A model generated the notes under the pieces. The model saw nothing but the letters and a program-made list of their open reading frames with translations. It did no database searches and had not been told where the DNA came from. A stretch of DNA of 64,000 bases from Pedobacter yulinensis (GTDB lineage Bacteria; Bacteroidota; Bacteroidia; Sphingobacteriales; Sphingobacteriaceae). Each line of letters opens with the position of its first letter. The first letter of the stretch is position 1. Where the stretch lies: positions 1 to 64,000 of the forward strand of contig NZ_KZ686270.1 of assembly GCF_003029735.1 (NCBI RefSeq). The letters are read 5' to 3'. The position numbers and the translations under genes were made by a program. Below are positions 43,717 through 52,391 of this stretch, in pieces.

Positions 43717-45789
43717 TTATTGAAGGTTGATTGAAAAAGTTGAAGCCGGCAGACCTGCCTCATTGTTCAGATTGGCCCGGCTGTATGGCTGCCAGGCATA
43801 TTGTACGGCCCTGACCTGCTGACCCGGCGGCACCTGCAGGGTAACCTGCCGCTTGCCCGAAATGGTTTGAACGGGCACCAGGTGACGGCCCTGGTCAGTC
43901 AGCAGTTCAAAGCCGGCCAGTGCCGCACCGTTCCGGGTTTGCAGCCGCGTGGCTTCCTTAAATGAAATGAGAATTTGACCATTCAGCTGTTCAGCTTTAA
44001 CTGCTACCGGACCGCTGGCGCTGACATTGCGCCCATAGGTATGCTTTAAGGCCAGCAACGCGAGCCGCTCGCCCACCTGCTGCTTCTGGCGGGGGTGGAC
44101 ATCGAGCGAATCGCCCAGGTCCAGGGTTATGGCCATGGCCGTACCGGGTACCGACTGTGCAAGCTTGCGCTGTACATCTCTGAAATAGGGCCACGAGGGA
44201 CGGTTCAGGCTGGACAGTTGCACAAAATAGAATGGAAAATCATAGCCCCATTGCCTCCGCCAGCTGTTGACCAGGATAGGGAAACTGTGGGCATAAGCTT
44301 CCGGATTGTGCGCGCTGCTTTCGCCCTGGTACCACAGCACACCGCTGATGGGAAAGCCGACCAGCTTTGCAATACCGGCCTCGAAACCATAACAGGGCTC
44401 ATAAGGATGCCGCTGGCGTGTCTTTGCGGCGTTCTTCAGGTTAACACCTGCCCGTTCGCGCACCCATGGCTGGATAAAATCAGACTGCCGCCAGTTTGCC
44501 AGCGCGTCAACCAGTTCAGCGTCGTGGTCGGAAGTATAGCGGTCTATCCAGGATTCTATACCCGATCCGCCGATGGCTACCTCGATCAGACCAACCGGCA
44601 CCTGCTCTTGTTCGGTAATGCGCTTGCCGAAATAATAACCAACGGCCGAGAAGGCGCCCACAGCCGCTGCATCGGCCGTTTTCCATTCACCCTTAAAATA
44701 GTTGAGTTTATTGACTCGGTCCAGCACCCCATCAGACCAGGCTTCAGCATTGGTTTCAGCGAGCTGCTCAAACTTGAGCAATCGCAGCAAGGGGTTGGGT
44801 TTCATTTCCTGCAGTTCGGCTTTGCCGGTTGTCGCAGCCTTTAACTGGAACGCCATGTTAGACTGGCCACTGCACAACCACACATCGCCGATCAGGATGT
44901 CTTTGACCTCGCGTACTGATCCTGCACCCGACACCCTCATCTGGTAAGGGCCGCCGTGTTTCATAGGGGGGAAAACCACTTTCCACTGCCCCGCGGCCGT
45001 AGCCTGTGTAGCCATTCGCTGCCCGTTCAATTCAACCGTTACCGCTGCGCCGGCGTTTGCTGTACCCGATACCGGGATGGGTTGGTTGCGCTGCAGAACC
45101 ATGTGATCTGTGAAGACCGGCGACAGGCTGAACCCGCCAAAGTCGCCTGTCAGGCTGCTGTACACCGTACGTGCGATGATTGCTGCGCCTTCCTGGTCGG
45201 GATGTAAATTATCTGCGAACAGATCCGGACGGTTCTGAAGCGGTTTGTTGAGGTCTATAACCGATGCCTGGTTGGCCCTGGCAATGGCTGGGATCAATTC
45301 CTGGATCTGCCAGTACCAATCTCTGGTACCTGATTTAAAACGGGGATGCCCGCTAAAAATCGGCGTGAGCCTGCATACATAAATTTTTACCGCCGGATTT
45401 TGTTTTTTCAGCGTATCCAGCAGCCAGCTGTAGTCGGCCGCAAACTCGTCCCGGTAGTCGGGCCAGTTGCGCGGATCTGTATCATTCAGCCCGAGGTGTA
45501 CAATGGCAATATCAGGCCTGAAGTTCATGGCCAGGCCGAACTCGCGCGTTTTATAATAAGGCCGGTGGCCTTTTCTTAACAGGGTTGCACCGCTCAGTCC
45601 GAAATTGCCGACCTGGTATTTGCTGCCCAGCAGCTGTTGCAAAACAGCAGGATAGGATTCAGTAGCCGGGTTTTTTAATCCGTACCCGAAAGTTACCGAG
45701 TTACCAATACAGGCAACTTTTACGGGCTGTGCCCGGACTGCCAACTGCAGAGCTAGCGCGACAACTATCGTTCCGACCAATTTTTTCAT
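43717..45789 (-). CDS. nanS: Two-domain sialate O-acetylesterase
   Basis: This 690-residue exported protein has two esterase units. The N-terminal SGNH/GDSL domain (about 22-210) has the Ser block with G-N-S (29-31) in place of GDS, HLGLNDTD as the Asn block and DNLHPDQEGA as the Asp-His block. The second unit (about 215-680) has the sialate O-acetylesterase signature VFTDHMVLQRNQPIPVSG, LCSGQSNMAFQL (catalytic Ser) and LWYQGESSAHNPEAY. It removes O-acetyl groups from sialic acids so that sialidase can act. A dual-domain NanS is known from Tannerella forsythia. Its start overlaps the sialidase stop by 4 bp. Confidence 0.87.
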   Translation of the reverse strand: MKKLVGTIVVALALQLAVRAQPVKVACIGNSVTFGYGLKNPATESYPAVLQQLLGSKYQVGNFGLSGATLLRKGHRPYYKTREFGLAMNFRPDIAIVHLGLNDTDPRNWPDYRDEFAADYSWLLDTLKKQNPAVKIYVCRLTPIFSGHPRFKSGTRDWYWQIQELIPAIARANQASVIDLNKPLQNRPDLFADNLHPDQEGAAIIARTVYSSLTGDFGGFSLSPVFTDHMVLQRNQPIPVSGTANAGAAVTVELNGQRMATQATAAGQWKVVFPPMKHGGPYQMRVSGAGSVREVKDILIGDVWLCSGQSNMAFQLKAATTGKAELQEMKPNPLLRLLKFEQLAETNAEAWSDGVLDRVNKLNYFKGEWKTADAAAVGAFSAVGYYFGKRITEQEQVPVGLIEVAIGGSGIESWIDRYTSDHDAELVDALANWRQSDFIQPWVRERAGVNLKNAAKTRQRHPYEPCYGFEAGIAKLVGFPISGVLWYQGESSAHNPEAYAHSFPILVNSWRRQWGYDFPFYFVQLSSLNRPSWPYFRDVQRKLAQSVPGTAMAITLDLGDSLDVHPRQKQQVGERLALLALKHTYGRNVSASGPVAVKAEQLNGQILISFKEATRLQTRNGAALAGFELLTDQGRHLVPVQTISGKRQVTLQVPPGQQVRAVQYAWQPYSRANLNNEAGLPASTFSINLQ

Positions 45790-47357
45790 TTGCCCGCACT
45801 TTGTTTGACTACATCTTTAACCGGGATCCTGACAAACAGCAGGCTGCCCACACCTTCATACAGGAGTCCGAGGGTTTGTCCGTCTATCTGGCTCAGGCAA
45901 GAGTACCCGTAAGACCGGCGCTCGTCCAGGTAGAGGGAATTTTCTGCCGTCCAGCTCTCGCCCAGGTCCAGGCTTGCCTTGACGGTGGTGTGGGCGCGCG
46001 GACCTGTTGACGTGTTGAGGTTGCTGAAAAACAAGACCTCGCGGGTGCCGCCCTTCAGTTGAACCGGAGCCTTGATCAGGCTGGCCATGCAGACGGGGTC
46101 GGGCAAAGCCGAGCGGGAGGTGGCGTGCTCGGTCCAGGTCTGGCCCAGATCGGTCGTGGTGGCCACGCTTCTGAATTTTCCGCGGTTGTCGCGCATGTTC
46201 AACATGATCGTGCCTGGCTGGTTCTCAACCAGTTGGGCCTCGGTGGTATTGGACTTGGCACCTACGCCGGCTTTCCAGGTCTGGCCATGGTCTGCGCTGT
46301 AGATTAGGGTCGAGTGCGGCATTTTGGCTGCGTCCCAGTATTGGGCCGGAAAGACGAGCTTCCCATCGGCCATGGCGATGCCGTTGCCCGGACCGGGAAA
46401 AAACAGGCGCCATTCCGGATTCTTAACCTGGTTGGTAATGCTATAAGGTTTTGACCAGGTCAGGCCATCGTCGGTGCTTTTGGTGATCAGAAACTGTCCC
46501 GTTTCATCGGGGGTTAGCCCCGGGCCGGAACCGGCTATAGACCGGTTGCCCTTGCTCCACAAGGCGGCTACCCAGATGGTTTTGGTTGCCGGATCGAACA
46601 GCACGGATGGATCGCCGCAGCCACTGTTGTCGCGCGGGCCGCCCATGTCCATGATGTTTTTCATCCCTTCCCAGGTTTTTCCGCCATCCGTACTCCGGCT
46701 CATGCCCACGTCAATATTGGCCGGCAAATCGCCCGAATGGTCATACCGGATGTCGTAAACGGTAATCAGGGTCCCCCTATCGGTAGTCACCATGCCAGGT
46801 ATGCGGTAAGTGTGCACCTGCTCTTCGGTGGGTTTGCGCAGGGCAAAGCCGAGGTAACGTGGCGAAACCTGCTGCTGCGCTATGGCGTGCGTTTTTCCTG
46901 ATGCATCGGTTACCCGGTCTGCGCGAATGGTAAGGCGACGGTCAATGTCAGCATCATCGCGAAGCACGACGCTCAGCCAAAAGGTAGACTTTCCGTTTCC
47001 TGCCGAAGCCTGGACAGGAATGCGGAATTTTGCACCTGCCGGCGCAGTGCTGCCCACTAGTTTACCGGCCTCGGGCTGCAGGAAATCGCCCTGGTAAAGT
47101 TCAACTTTGGCCACCAGGCCGCTGCCCCCCGCAAGGATTTGACCCTCCAGTTGCCTGATATCCTGCACCTGTGCGCCATCAATTTCCAGATTCAGGTAAG
47201 GATTCCGGTCCATCCGTTTAAAGATCGGGTTCACTGTTGGCCGGGCAGTTATGGCGGCACCCGTACCGGCGCCAGACTGCAGACGCGCTGCACACCCTAC
47301 CGTGGCTACCATTGCAATAAGCGCAAGGAAACCGCTAAGAATTCTCGTTTTTTTCAT
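45786..47357 (-). CDS. nanH: Exo-sialidase (GH33, BNR/Asp-box), probable lipoprotein
   Basis: This 523-residue protein has a lipobox-like signal (VATVGCAAR, Cys22), an N-terminal beta-domain (about 40-165) and the six-bladed sialidase propeller (about 175-515). YRIPGM (184-189) gives the arginine of the carboxylate-binding triad. At least five Asp boxes are visible (STDGGKTW, STDDGLTW, SADHGQTW, TTDLGQTW, SLDLGESW). It releases terminal sialic acid at the cell surface or in the periplasm. Its start overlaps the transporter gene by 23 bp. Confidence 0.93.
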   Translation of the reverse strand: MKKTRILSGFLALIAMVATVGCAARLQSGAGTGAAITARPTVNPIFKRMDRNPYLNLEIDGAQVQDIRQLEGQILAGGSGLVAKVELYQGDFLQPEAGKLVGSTAPAGAKFRIPVQASAGNGKSTFWLSVVLRDDADIDRRLTIRADRVTDASGKTHAIAQQQVSPRYLGFALRKPTEEQVHTYRIPGMVTTDRGTLITVYDIRYDHSGDLPANIDVGMSRSTDGGKTWEGMKNIMDMGGPRDNSGCGDPSVLFDPATKTIWVAALWSKGNRSIAGSGPGLTPDETGQFLITKSTDDGLTWSKPYSITNQVKNPEWRLFFPGPGNGIAMADGKLVFPAQYWDAAKMPHSTLIYSADHGQTWKAGVGAKSNTTEAQLVENQPGTIMLNMRDNRGKFRSVATTTDLGQTWTEHATSRSALPDPVCMASLIKAPVQLKGGTREVLFFSNLNTSTGPRAHTTVKASLDLGESWTAENSLYLDERRSYGYSCLSQIDGQTLGLLYEGVGSLLFVRIPVKDVVKQSAGK

Positions 47358-48618
47358 TGTTGCGTGTGGTTATAGGCTGCGCCTCCGTAAAATCGTTCAC
47401 TTTAGGGCGCAGAAAATAGAGTTGTATGAGGAGGGCAACCAGTACAATGCCTGCAAGCATGGCAAAATCCTGCCCCAGATGGCCAGCATCTGAAGAACGC
47501 CCGAGTAAGTTGGTAATGTAGGCGCCGGAAAATACACCTGTCATGTTCATGAGCCCGTAGGCCGTGGCGCGGTAACGTGACGGAACAAACTGGCAAAGAA
47601 TAGGCATATTATTGGCGTCAAAAATGCCGAATCCAAGACCGAAGCAAACGGCTGCGCCCACCACGTGCAGCAGGGAATGACCGAAACCAAGCAGCAACAA
47701 CGATGGGATGGTCAGCGCCAGGCCAATGGCGCTGGTATAGATCCGGCCCTTCACATTTTTGGTTACCCAGCGGTCTGACAGCAGCCCGCCGGCAATGACA
47801 CCCAGGAAAGAAGATGCCGCGATGGTGATGGTCGAGAGCGGCCCCGCGGTCGACATGGGCACGTTCAGGTTTTCAGCAAATAACGTGGGCAGCCAGTTTT
47901 TTGCAGCCCATCCGGGCAGACTGGGTACCGTAAAATAAAACAGGATGATCCAGAATGAAAGGTTGCTCAGCAGCAGCGCCATGCCTTTAAACACCGACGG
48001 CTGATGCCGGCTATCGGTTGCAAGCGGGACCGCAGCCGCTGCTTTTTTCTCCCGGAGGAAAAACACCAGCACCACTGCATATACAATACCGGCAATGCCA
48101 AAAGAATGGAAGGTGGCCTGCCAGGAGAACCGGTCGGCAATGGTGGCGCCAAAACCGCCAAGCGCCTGGCCCATATAAAGGCCAGTCATGTGGATGCCGA
48201 CTGCGAGTGACCTGGTTTTCGGCCCGTGCAGATCGGCGATCAGCGAAAGGCCTGCCGGAATATACAGCGCCTCACTCACGCCCATCAGGGCACGCAGCCA
48301 GTAAAGCTGGTTAAACGTAGTTGCGTAACCCATAAGGTACGTAACGGCCGACCAGACAAAAAGACTGCCTACAATGATCCATTTGCGGTTCAGTTTATCT
48401 GCGATCATGCCCGAAACAGGGCTCATAAAGCCATATATCCACAGGAAAACAGCCATCAGGTAACCAAAATTAGCTGCAGACTGCAGTTCTGTGATGTCCG
48501 CTTGCATCGCTGGCTTCATGGTCGAGAGCATTTGCCGGTCCATGTAGTTGAGCAAGGCCACCACCCAAAGCAGGCCGACGGCAATCCATGGATATCTTTT
48601 TGTATTCATCATGTTCAT
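47335..48618 (-). CDS. nanT: MFS transporter, probable sialic acid permease
   Basis: This 427-residue protein has twelve hydrophobic segments and MFS signatures (LNYMDRQMLSTMKPAMQADI after helix 1, GMIADKLNRKWIIVGSLFVW between helices 2 and 3). It resembles the anion:cation symporter/sugar-acid group to which Bacteroidota NanT belongs. Gene context (lyase upstream, sialidase downstream) makes sialic acid the likely substrate. It overlaps the sialidase gene start by 23 bp. An ATG two codons in from 48618 is possible. Confidence 0.85.
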   Translation of the reverse strand: MNMMNTKRYPWIAVGLLWVVALLNYMDRQMLSTMKPAMQADITELQSAANFGYLMAVFLWIYGFMSPVSGMIADKLNRKWIIVGSLFVWSAVTYLMGYATTFNQLYWLRALMGVSEALYIPAGLSLIADLHGPKTRSLAVGIHMTGLYMGQALGGFGATIADRFSWQATFHSFGIAGIVYAVVLVFFLREKKAAAAVPLATDSRHQPSVFKGMALLLSNLSFWIILFYFTVPSLPGWAAKNWLPTLFAENLNVPMSTAGPLSTITIAASSFLGVIAGGLLSDRWVTKNVKGRIYTSAIGLALTIPSLLLLGFGHSLLHVVGAAVCFGLGFGIFDANNMPILCQFVPSRYRATAYGLMNMTGVFSGAYITNLLGRSSDAGHLGQDFAMLAGIVLVALLIQLYFLRPKVNDFTEAQPITTRNNEKNENS

Positions 48619-48627
48619 TCCGGTAAA

Positions 48628-49791
48628 TTACTCAATTGTGCCGATGTTGATATCCGGCGTTCTTACACCCGGCCTGATCTCGCCGCTCGGCAGAATGATT
48701 TTTTCGCCCCAAAACCGGGCAGTCGTTGTGACCTGCGCCGGAAACGGAAGTTCGCCTGCACTGGTCCAGCAGTCTTTCCGGGTATTGTAAAGCAGCATGC
48801 CGCGAAAAAAACCCTGATGGTTGATGACAAGTTCATTTTTTTCGCGGGTAAGCCGCTCCTTTTCTTCAGGTGTTTTTGCCGCTGCAATGGCGGCAAGGAA
48901 GGTCTCGATCTTGTGGAACACCTCTCCCCTGTCGCCCCCGGCCAGCAGAATGAGGTCTGGGCCGACCGCAAGGCCCGTACCAGCCGAAAGGTTCATTGGA
49001 GTCTTCTCATCAGAAACCGCCGCTCGTTGCTCCCAGGTATTGTTTTGCGTATCGAAAAAATATACTGAGCCATGCAGCTTGCTAATACCTGTTAGTGTTT
49101 TCGTGCGGCCGCCGATCAGGAAAATACCCGACCGGTCGCCACTTTTTTGGGCAACCAGCACCGTGTTGGCCAGGGCTACCGGCAGATCGGGCAAGGGCTG
49201 CCACTCCGGCCGGGCCGCACGCAGGTCGAGCGATAAAAATGTAGCCGAAGACACAAGTGCGCCATCACCTCCTGCTGCATAAACTGTATGGCCAATGCTG
49301 ACCAGGGCCGTATTCGTCAGCGCGAGCGGCAGGTCAGGCAGGCGCTTGATGGCAACCTGCCGTTGCCGGGGCTCCCAGCGTAAGAGGTATGCCTGTCCGG
49401 ACAACCCGGCCTCGTTTTCACCACCGGCATAGACAATCCCCTCGGGTGTAGATGTACTGCCGGCATAGGCAACCGCCTGAGACAGCCTGCACCGCACAGC
49501 TGCGGCCTTCAGCCCCGGCCCGTCTGGAACGAACACATGTATCTCATCGCTATAGTGCTTTTTCCCGCCTTCCCAGGGCATCTTTTCCGGGAAATTTGCG
49601 CCGCCCGCCAGGAGAAACACCTCCCGGTGAATTCCGGATACGGCGCCGGCTACGCCTGCGGCCACCCGGCCATCTTCGTTTACTAACCGCACAGGGGGCA
49701 GCCATCTGACGGCCGGCGCAGCTGGCTGCTGTGCAAGGGCCGTCGTTGTTGACAAGATCATAGAAAAAATTAAGCGACCGTATGTAAGCAT
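48628..49791 (-). CDS. nanM: Cyclically permuted mutarotase family protein (NanM-like kelch)
   Basis: This 387-residue protein has a signal peptide (residues 1-21, ending TTTALAQ) and a kelch-type propeller: AGAVSGIHREVFLLAGGANF, GIVYAGGENEAGL, HTVYAAGGDGAL, GIFLIGGRTKTLTG and LILLAGGDRGEVF mark the blades. It matches the cyclically permuted mutarotase group related to E. coli NanM, which interconverts anomers of N-acetylneuraminate released by sialidase. I chose the ATG at 49791, 1 bp after the lyase stop, because it gives the signal peptide. Confidence 0.83.
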   Translation of the reverse strand: MLTYGRLIFSMILSTTTALAQQPAAPAVRWLPPVRLVNEDGRVAAGVAGAVSGIHREVFLLAGGANFPEKMPWEGGKKHYSDEIHVFVPDGPGLKAAAVRCRLSQAVAYAGSTSTPEGIVYAGGENEAGLSGQAYLLRWEPRQRQVAIKRLPDLPLALTNTALVSIGHTVYAAGGDGALVSSATFLSLDLRAARPEWQPLPDLPVALANTVLVAQKSGDRSGIFLIGGRTKTLTGISKLHGSVYFFDTQNNTWEQRAAVSDEKTPMNLSAGTGLAVGPDLILLAGGDRGEVFHKIETFLAAIAAAKTPEEKERLTREKNELVINHQGFFRGMLLYNTRKDCWTSAGELPFPAQVTTTARFWGEKIILPSGEIRPGVRTPDINIGTIE

Positions 49792-49792
49792 A

Positions 49793-50731
49793 TTAAGTAA
49801 GCCTGGCAGCAGGCACTGATTTAAACGTATCGAAGCCGAGCAACTCGACATCTGCTTTGAATGCTTTGAACTGCTCGGCATTCATATTGGCAACCGGCAG
49901 CCTGAATTCGCCGCAGTCGATCCCGACCAGTTTCATGTAAGTTTTACCCACCGAGATCCCACCATATTTACCCAGCAGCCTGATCATATCGATCGACTTC
50001 TGCTGCAGCGATCGTGCCCTGACAAGGTCATTCTGATTAAATGCCTCGATCATATCATGGTAAAGTGGCGCAGCATAATTAAAGGTGCTGCCTACCGCGG
50101 CCTTCGTTCCCAGGACCAGAGCAGAAAGGAGATTTTCATCCCGTCCGGCGAGGATATCGTATTTGCCGCCGCCAAAGTTCAGGCAGGTCTGAAAATCCAT
50201 GAAGTCCTCATGCGTAAATTTGATGCCGGCAAAGTTCGGGATCTTGCCATCTACCGCTTTAAGCAGGTCGAACATGGCGTAATTTCCGCCGGTTAATACG
50301 GGGATGTGGTAGTAATAAAAAGGCATTTCCGGAACCACTGCGGCAATCTCGGCGCAGGCTGCGGCCAAAACGGCCACATTGGCCGGTTTAAAGTAGAAAG
50401 GGGATGTGAAAGAAACCGCGTCAAGTTTCTCTGACGCGGCATGCAGCGCAAGGTCCTTGCAATCGGCCAGGCAGGTACCGCCCAGCAGCATGATCACTGT
50501 AAAATCCGGGTCGCCGCCAGCGCAGGCGGCCCAGGCAGAAGCAACCTGTTTTTTCTCTGCTGGCGTCATGGAAACCCCTTCGCCGGTAGACCCGCAGATA
50601 AAGGCTCCCGAAACACGGTTTGCCTTTAGAAATTCGTAGTATCCGGGTATCATGGAGAGGTCAAGAGCTCCGCGCTGATCCATGGGTGTAAATGGTGCGG
50701 CAATTAAGCCTGCAAGTTTTGGTATAGTCAT
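49793..50731 (-). CDS. nanA: N-acetylneuraminate lyase
   Basis: This 312-residue protein belongs to the DHDPS/NAL aldolase family: GSTGEG (47-52), the tyrosine run in FYYYHIP (138-144) and the Schiff-base lysine in AGIKFTHEDF (Lys171). The HIP after the tyrosine and the THED after the lysine are typical of NAL, not of dihydrodipicolinate synthase. It splits N-acetylneuraminate into N-acetylmannosamine and pyruvate in the cytoplasm. The start at 50731 is chosen by homology with the family N-terminus. It is downstream of the SusD gene by 74 bp. Confidence 0.9.
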   Translation of the reverse strand: MTIPKLAGLIAAPFTPMDQRGALDLSMIPGYYEFLKANRVSGAFICGSTGEGVSMTPAEKKQVASAWAACAGGDPDFTVIMLLGGTCLADCKDLALHAASEKLDAVSFTSPFYFKPANVAVLAAACAEIAAVVPEMPFYYYHIPVLTGGNYAMFDLLKAVDGKIPNFAGIKFTHEDFMDFQTCLNFGGGKYDILAGRDENLLSALVLGTKAAVGSTFNYAAPLYHDMIEAFNQNDLVRARSLQQKSIDMIRLLGKYGGISVGKTYMKLVGIDCGEFRLPVANMNAEQFKAFKADVELLGFDTFKSVPAARLT

Positions 50732-50805
50732 ATTCAATAGCTGTAAAACAATGAGGTGTAAAGACCGGCCGCTGGCAACCATACCTGCGGCCGGTCTGCA
50801 TGGAT

Positions 50806-52371
50806 TTAAAATTGCGGGTACCCCTCGGTTTGCGTGAGTGCGCGGTTATTGGTCAGGGTTGCGCGGTCGACCGGCCAGAGCAATTTGTACGACTCTGTAG
50901 CAGGCAGACTGGTATTCGCAAACACAAAGCTGTCGCCCATGCGCCTCAGGTCATACCAGCGTTTCCCTTCGCCGACAAATTCATACAGGCGCTCACGAAG
51001 AATGGCGTTTCTGGCATCGCTGTCGCCCGGCTGGTTCGGGAAGCCCTGAACCTGCGCATTGTAAGCCGAGCCGAATGCCCTGGCCCGGACCTCGTTGATC
51101 TCTGCAGCCGGACTTTCGCCCAGGATAACTTTCGCTTCGGCCAGCAGCAAAAGCAGGTCTGCATACCGGTAGATGGGGTAATCGTTCGTATACTTCCGCA
51201 GGCCTGCATCCTGCTGCCCCTGGTATTTCTTTAAAAAAGTGCCTTCGATCTTGTAGCTGCCATTGCCCTGCAGGGAATAAGCTGCCTGAATCGACGCATC
51301 GCGCCGGGTATCCTGGGCGCTGAATTTCCGGTACGTGGCGATCCTGACCGGCGCACGCAGCAGTCCGCCATAATTTTCAGAAACCACATTGAACTTCCGG
51401 TTTGCAAGCGAGTCATAAAAGTTGGCGATCAGGCCTGCCTGCGGGGTAAACGATCCTGGAATAAATGTCATTTCGGCTTCGTTCAGCTGGTTTCTCGCTA
51501 CCATGATCATTTCCCTGTTGCCTTTCGTGCTGAACACATCGGCAAACGGGCTCAGTTGCGGATTGGAAGAGGCTGTGACCAGCCCAAGTCCCGCTACGTT
51601 TGTCCTGATCTCCGTTAACGCCGATTTGGCAACGGTGGCGTCGGCTGTTCCGCCGGTGCGGTTTGCGGTCCACAGATAAACTTCAGCTTTCAGCATCAGG
51701 CTCGCCGCCTTTGACCAGTAAGCCTTATTCCTCTTGATGCTGTAATCTGTTCCGAAACTTGCCAGCGAACGTTCAACATCTTCGCGCACAAACTTCAGCA
51801 CATCAGCCGCAGGCGTGGCCCCTTTGGCCAGGTTGAACAGGTCCAGGTTCCCCGCATCGATGAAATCTGTTTGCAATACTGTTTTGCCCCAGCTGCGGTA
51901 CAACTGAAAATAATAGAACGCGCGCATGCCATAGGCTATGCCCAGGTAATACTTTTTATTGGCTTCAGTAACAATATCGGTCGTCGTTAACTTACCGATC
52001 AGCAGGTTCAACTGGTTGATATTGGTGTAAAAACCACCGTAGTTGCTCACTCCCGGAATATCGAGTGTCAGCGAGTGCTGCCACATGCGCTCCAGGCCCT
52101 GCGATGCTTCGCCGGTAAACGATGCCGTCGTACCGGGATCGTTGCCGTAAATATCTGCACGCAATTCGCCCAGGAACATAAAGTTGCCGCTGTGGCTGCG
52201 AAGCCGGCTGTGTACGCCCGAGACAAAGGCATCATACTGATCGGGTGTCTTCCAGTAGCTGTCATCGCTCAGGTTGCTGACCGGTGTCAGTTCCAGGCTG
52301 TTTTTGCACGATGACAGGGCTGTGAGGATCAGCAGGCAGATGCCCAGCAGCCGTTTATAGTTTTTTATCAT
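50806..52371 (-). CDS. SusD/RagB-family outer membrane lipoprotein
   Basis: This 521-residue protein has a lipobox (ILTALSSCKNSLEL, Cys22) and SusD features: KKYYLGIAYGMRAFYYFQLY, RYADLLLLLAEAKVILG and ILRERLYEFVGEGKRWYDLR followed by RMGDSF. It lies 20 bp after the SusC reading frame and is the binding partner of that transporter for sialylated oligosaccharides or free sialic acid (NanU-type role). NanU in T. forsythia and Bacteroides is a SusD-type sialic acid binder; identity here is by context. Confidence 0.92.
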   Translation of the reverse strand: MIKNYKRLLGICLLILTALSSCKNSLELTPVSNLSDDSYWKTPDQYDAFVSGVHSRLRSHSGNFMFLGELRADIYGNDPGTTASFTGEASQGLERMWQHSLTLDIPGVSNYGGFYTNINQLNLLIGKLTTTDIVTEANKKYYLGIAYGMRAFYYFQLYRSWGKTVLQTDFIDAGNLDLFNLAKGATPAADVLKFVREDVERSLASFGTDYSIKRNKAYWSKAASLMLKAEVYLWTANRTGGTADATVAKSALTEIRTNVAGLGLVTASSNPQLSPFADVFSTKGNREMIMVARNQLNEAEMTFIPGSFTPQAGLIANFYDSLANRKFNVVSENYGGLLRAPVRIATYRKFSAQDTRRDASIQAAYSLQGNGSYKIEGTFLKKYQGQQDAGLRKYTNDYPIYRYADLLLLLAEAKVILGESPAAEINEVRARAFGSAYNAQVQGFPNQPGDSDARNAILRERLYEFVGEGKRWYDLRRMGDSFVFANTSLPATESYKLLWPVDRATLTNNRALTQTEGYPQF

Positions 52372-52391
52372 GATTTCTGACTGTAAAAAAA

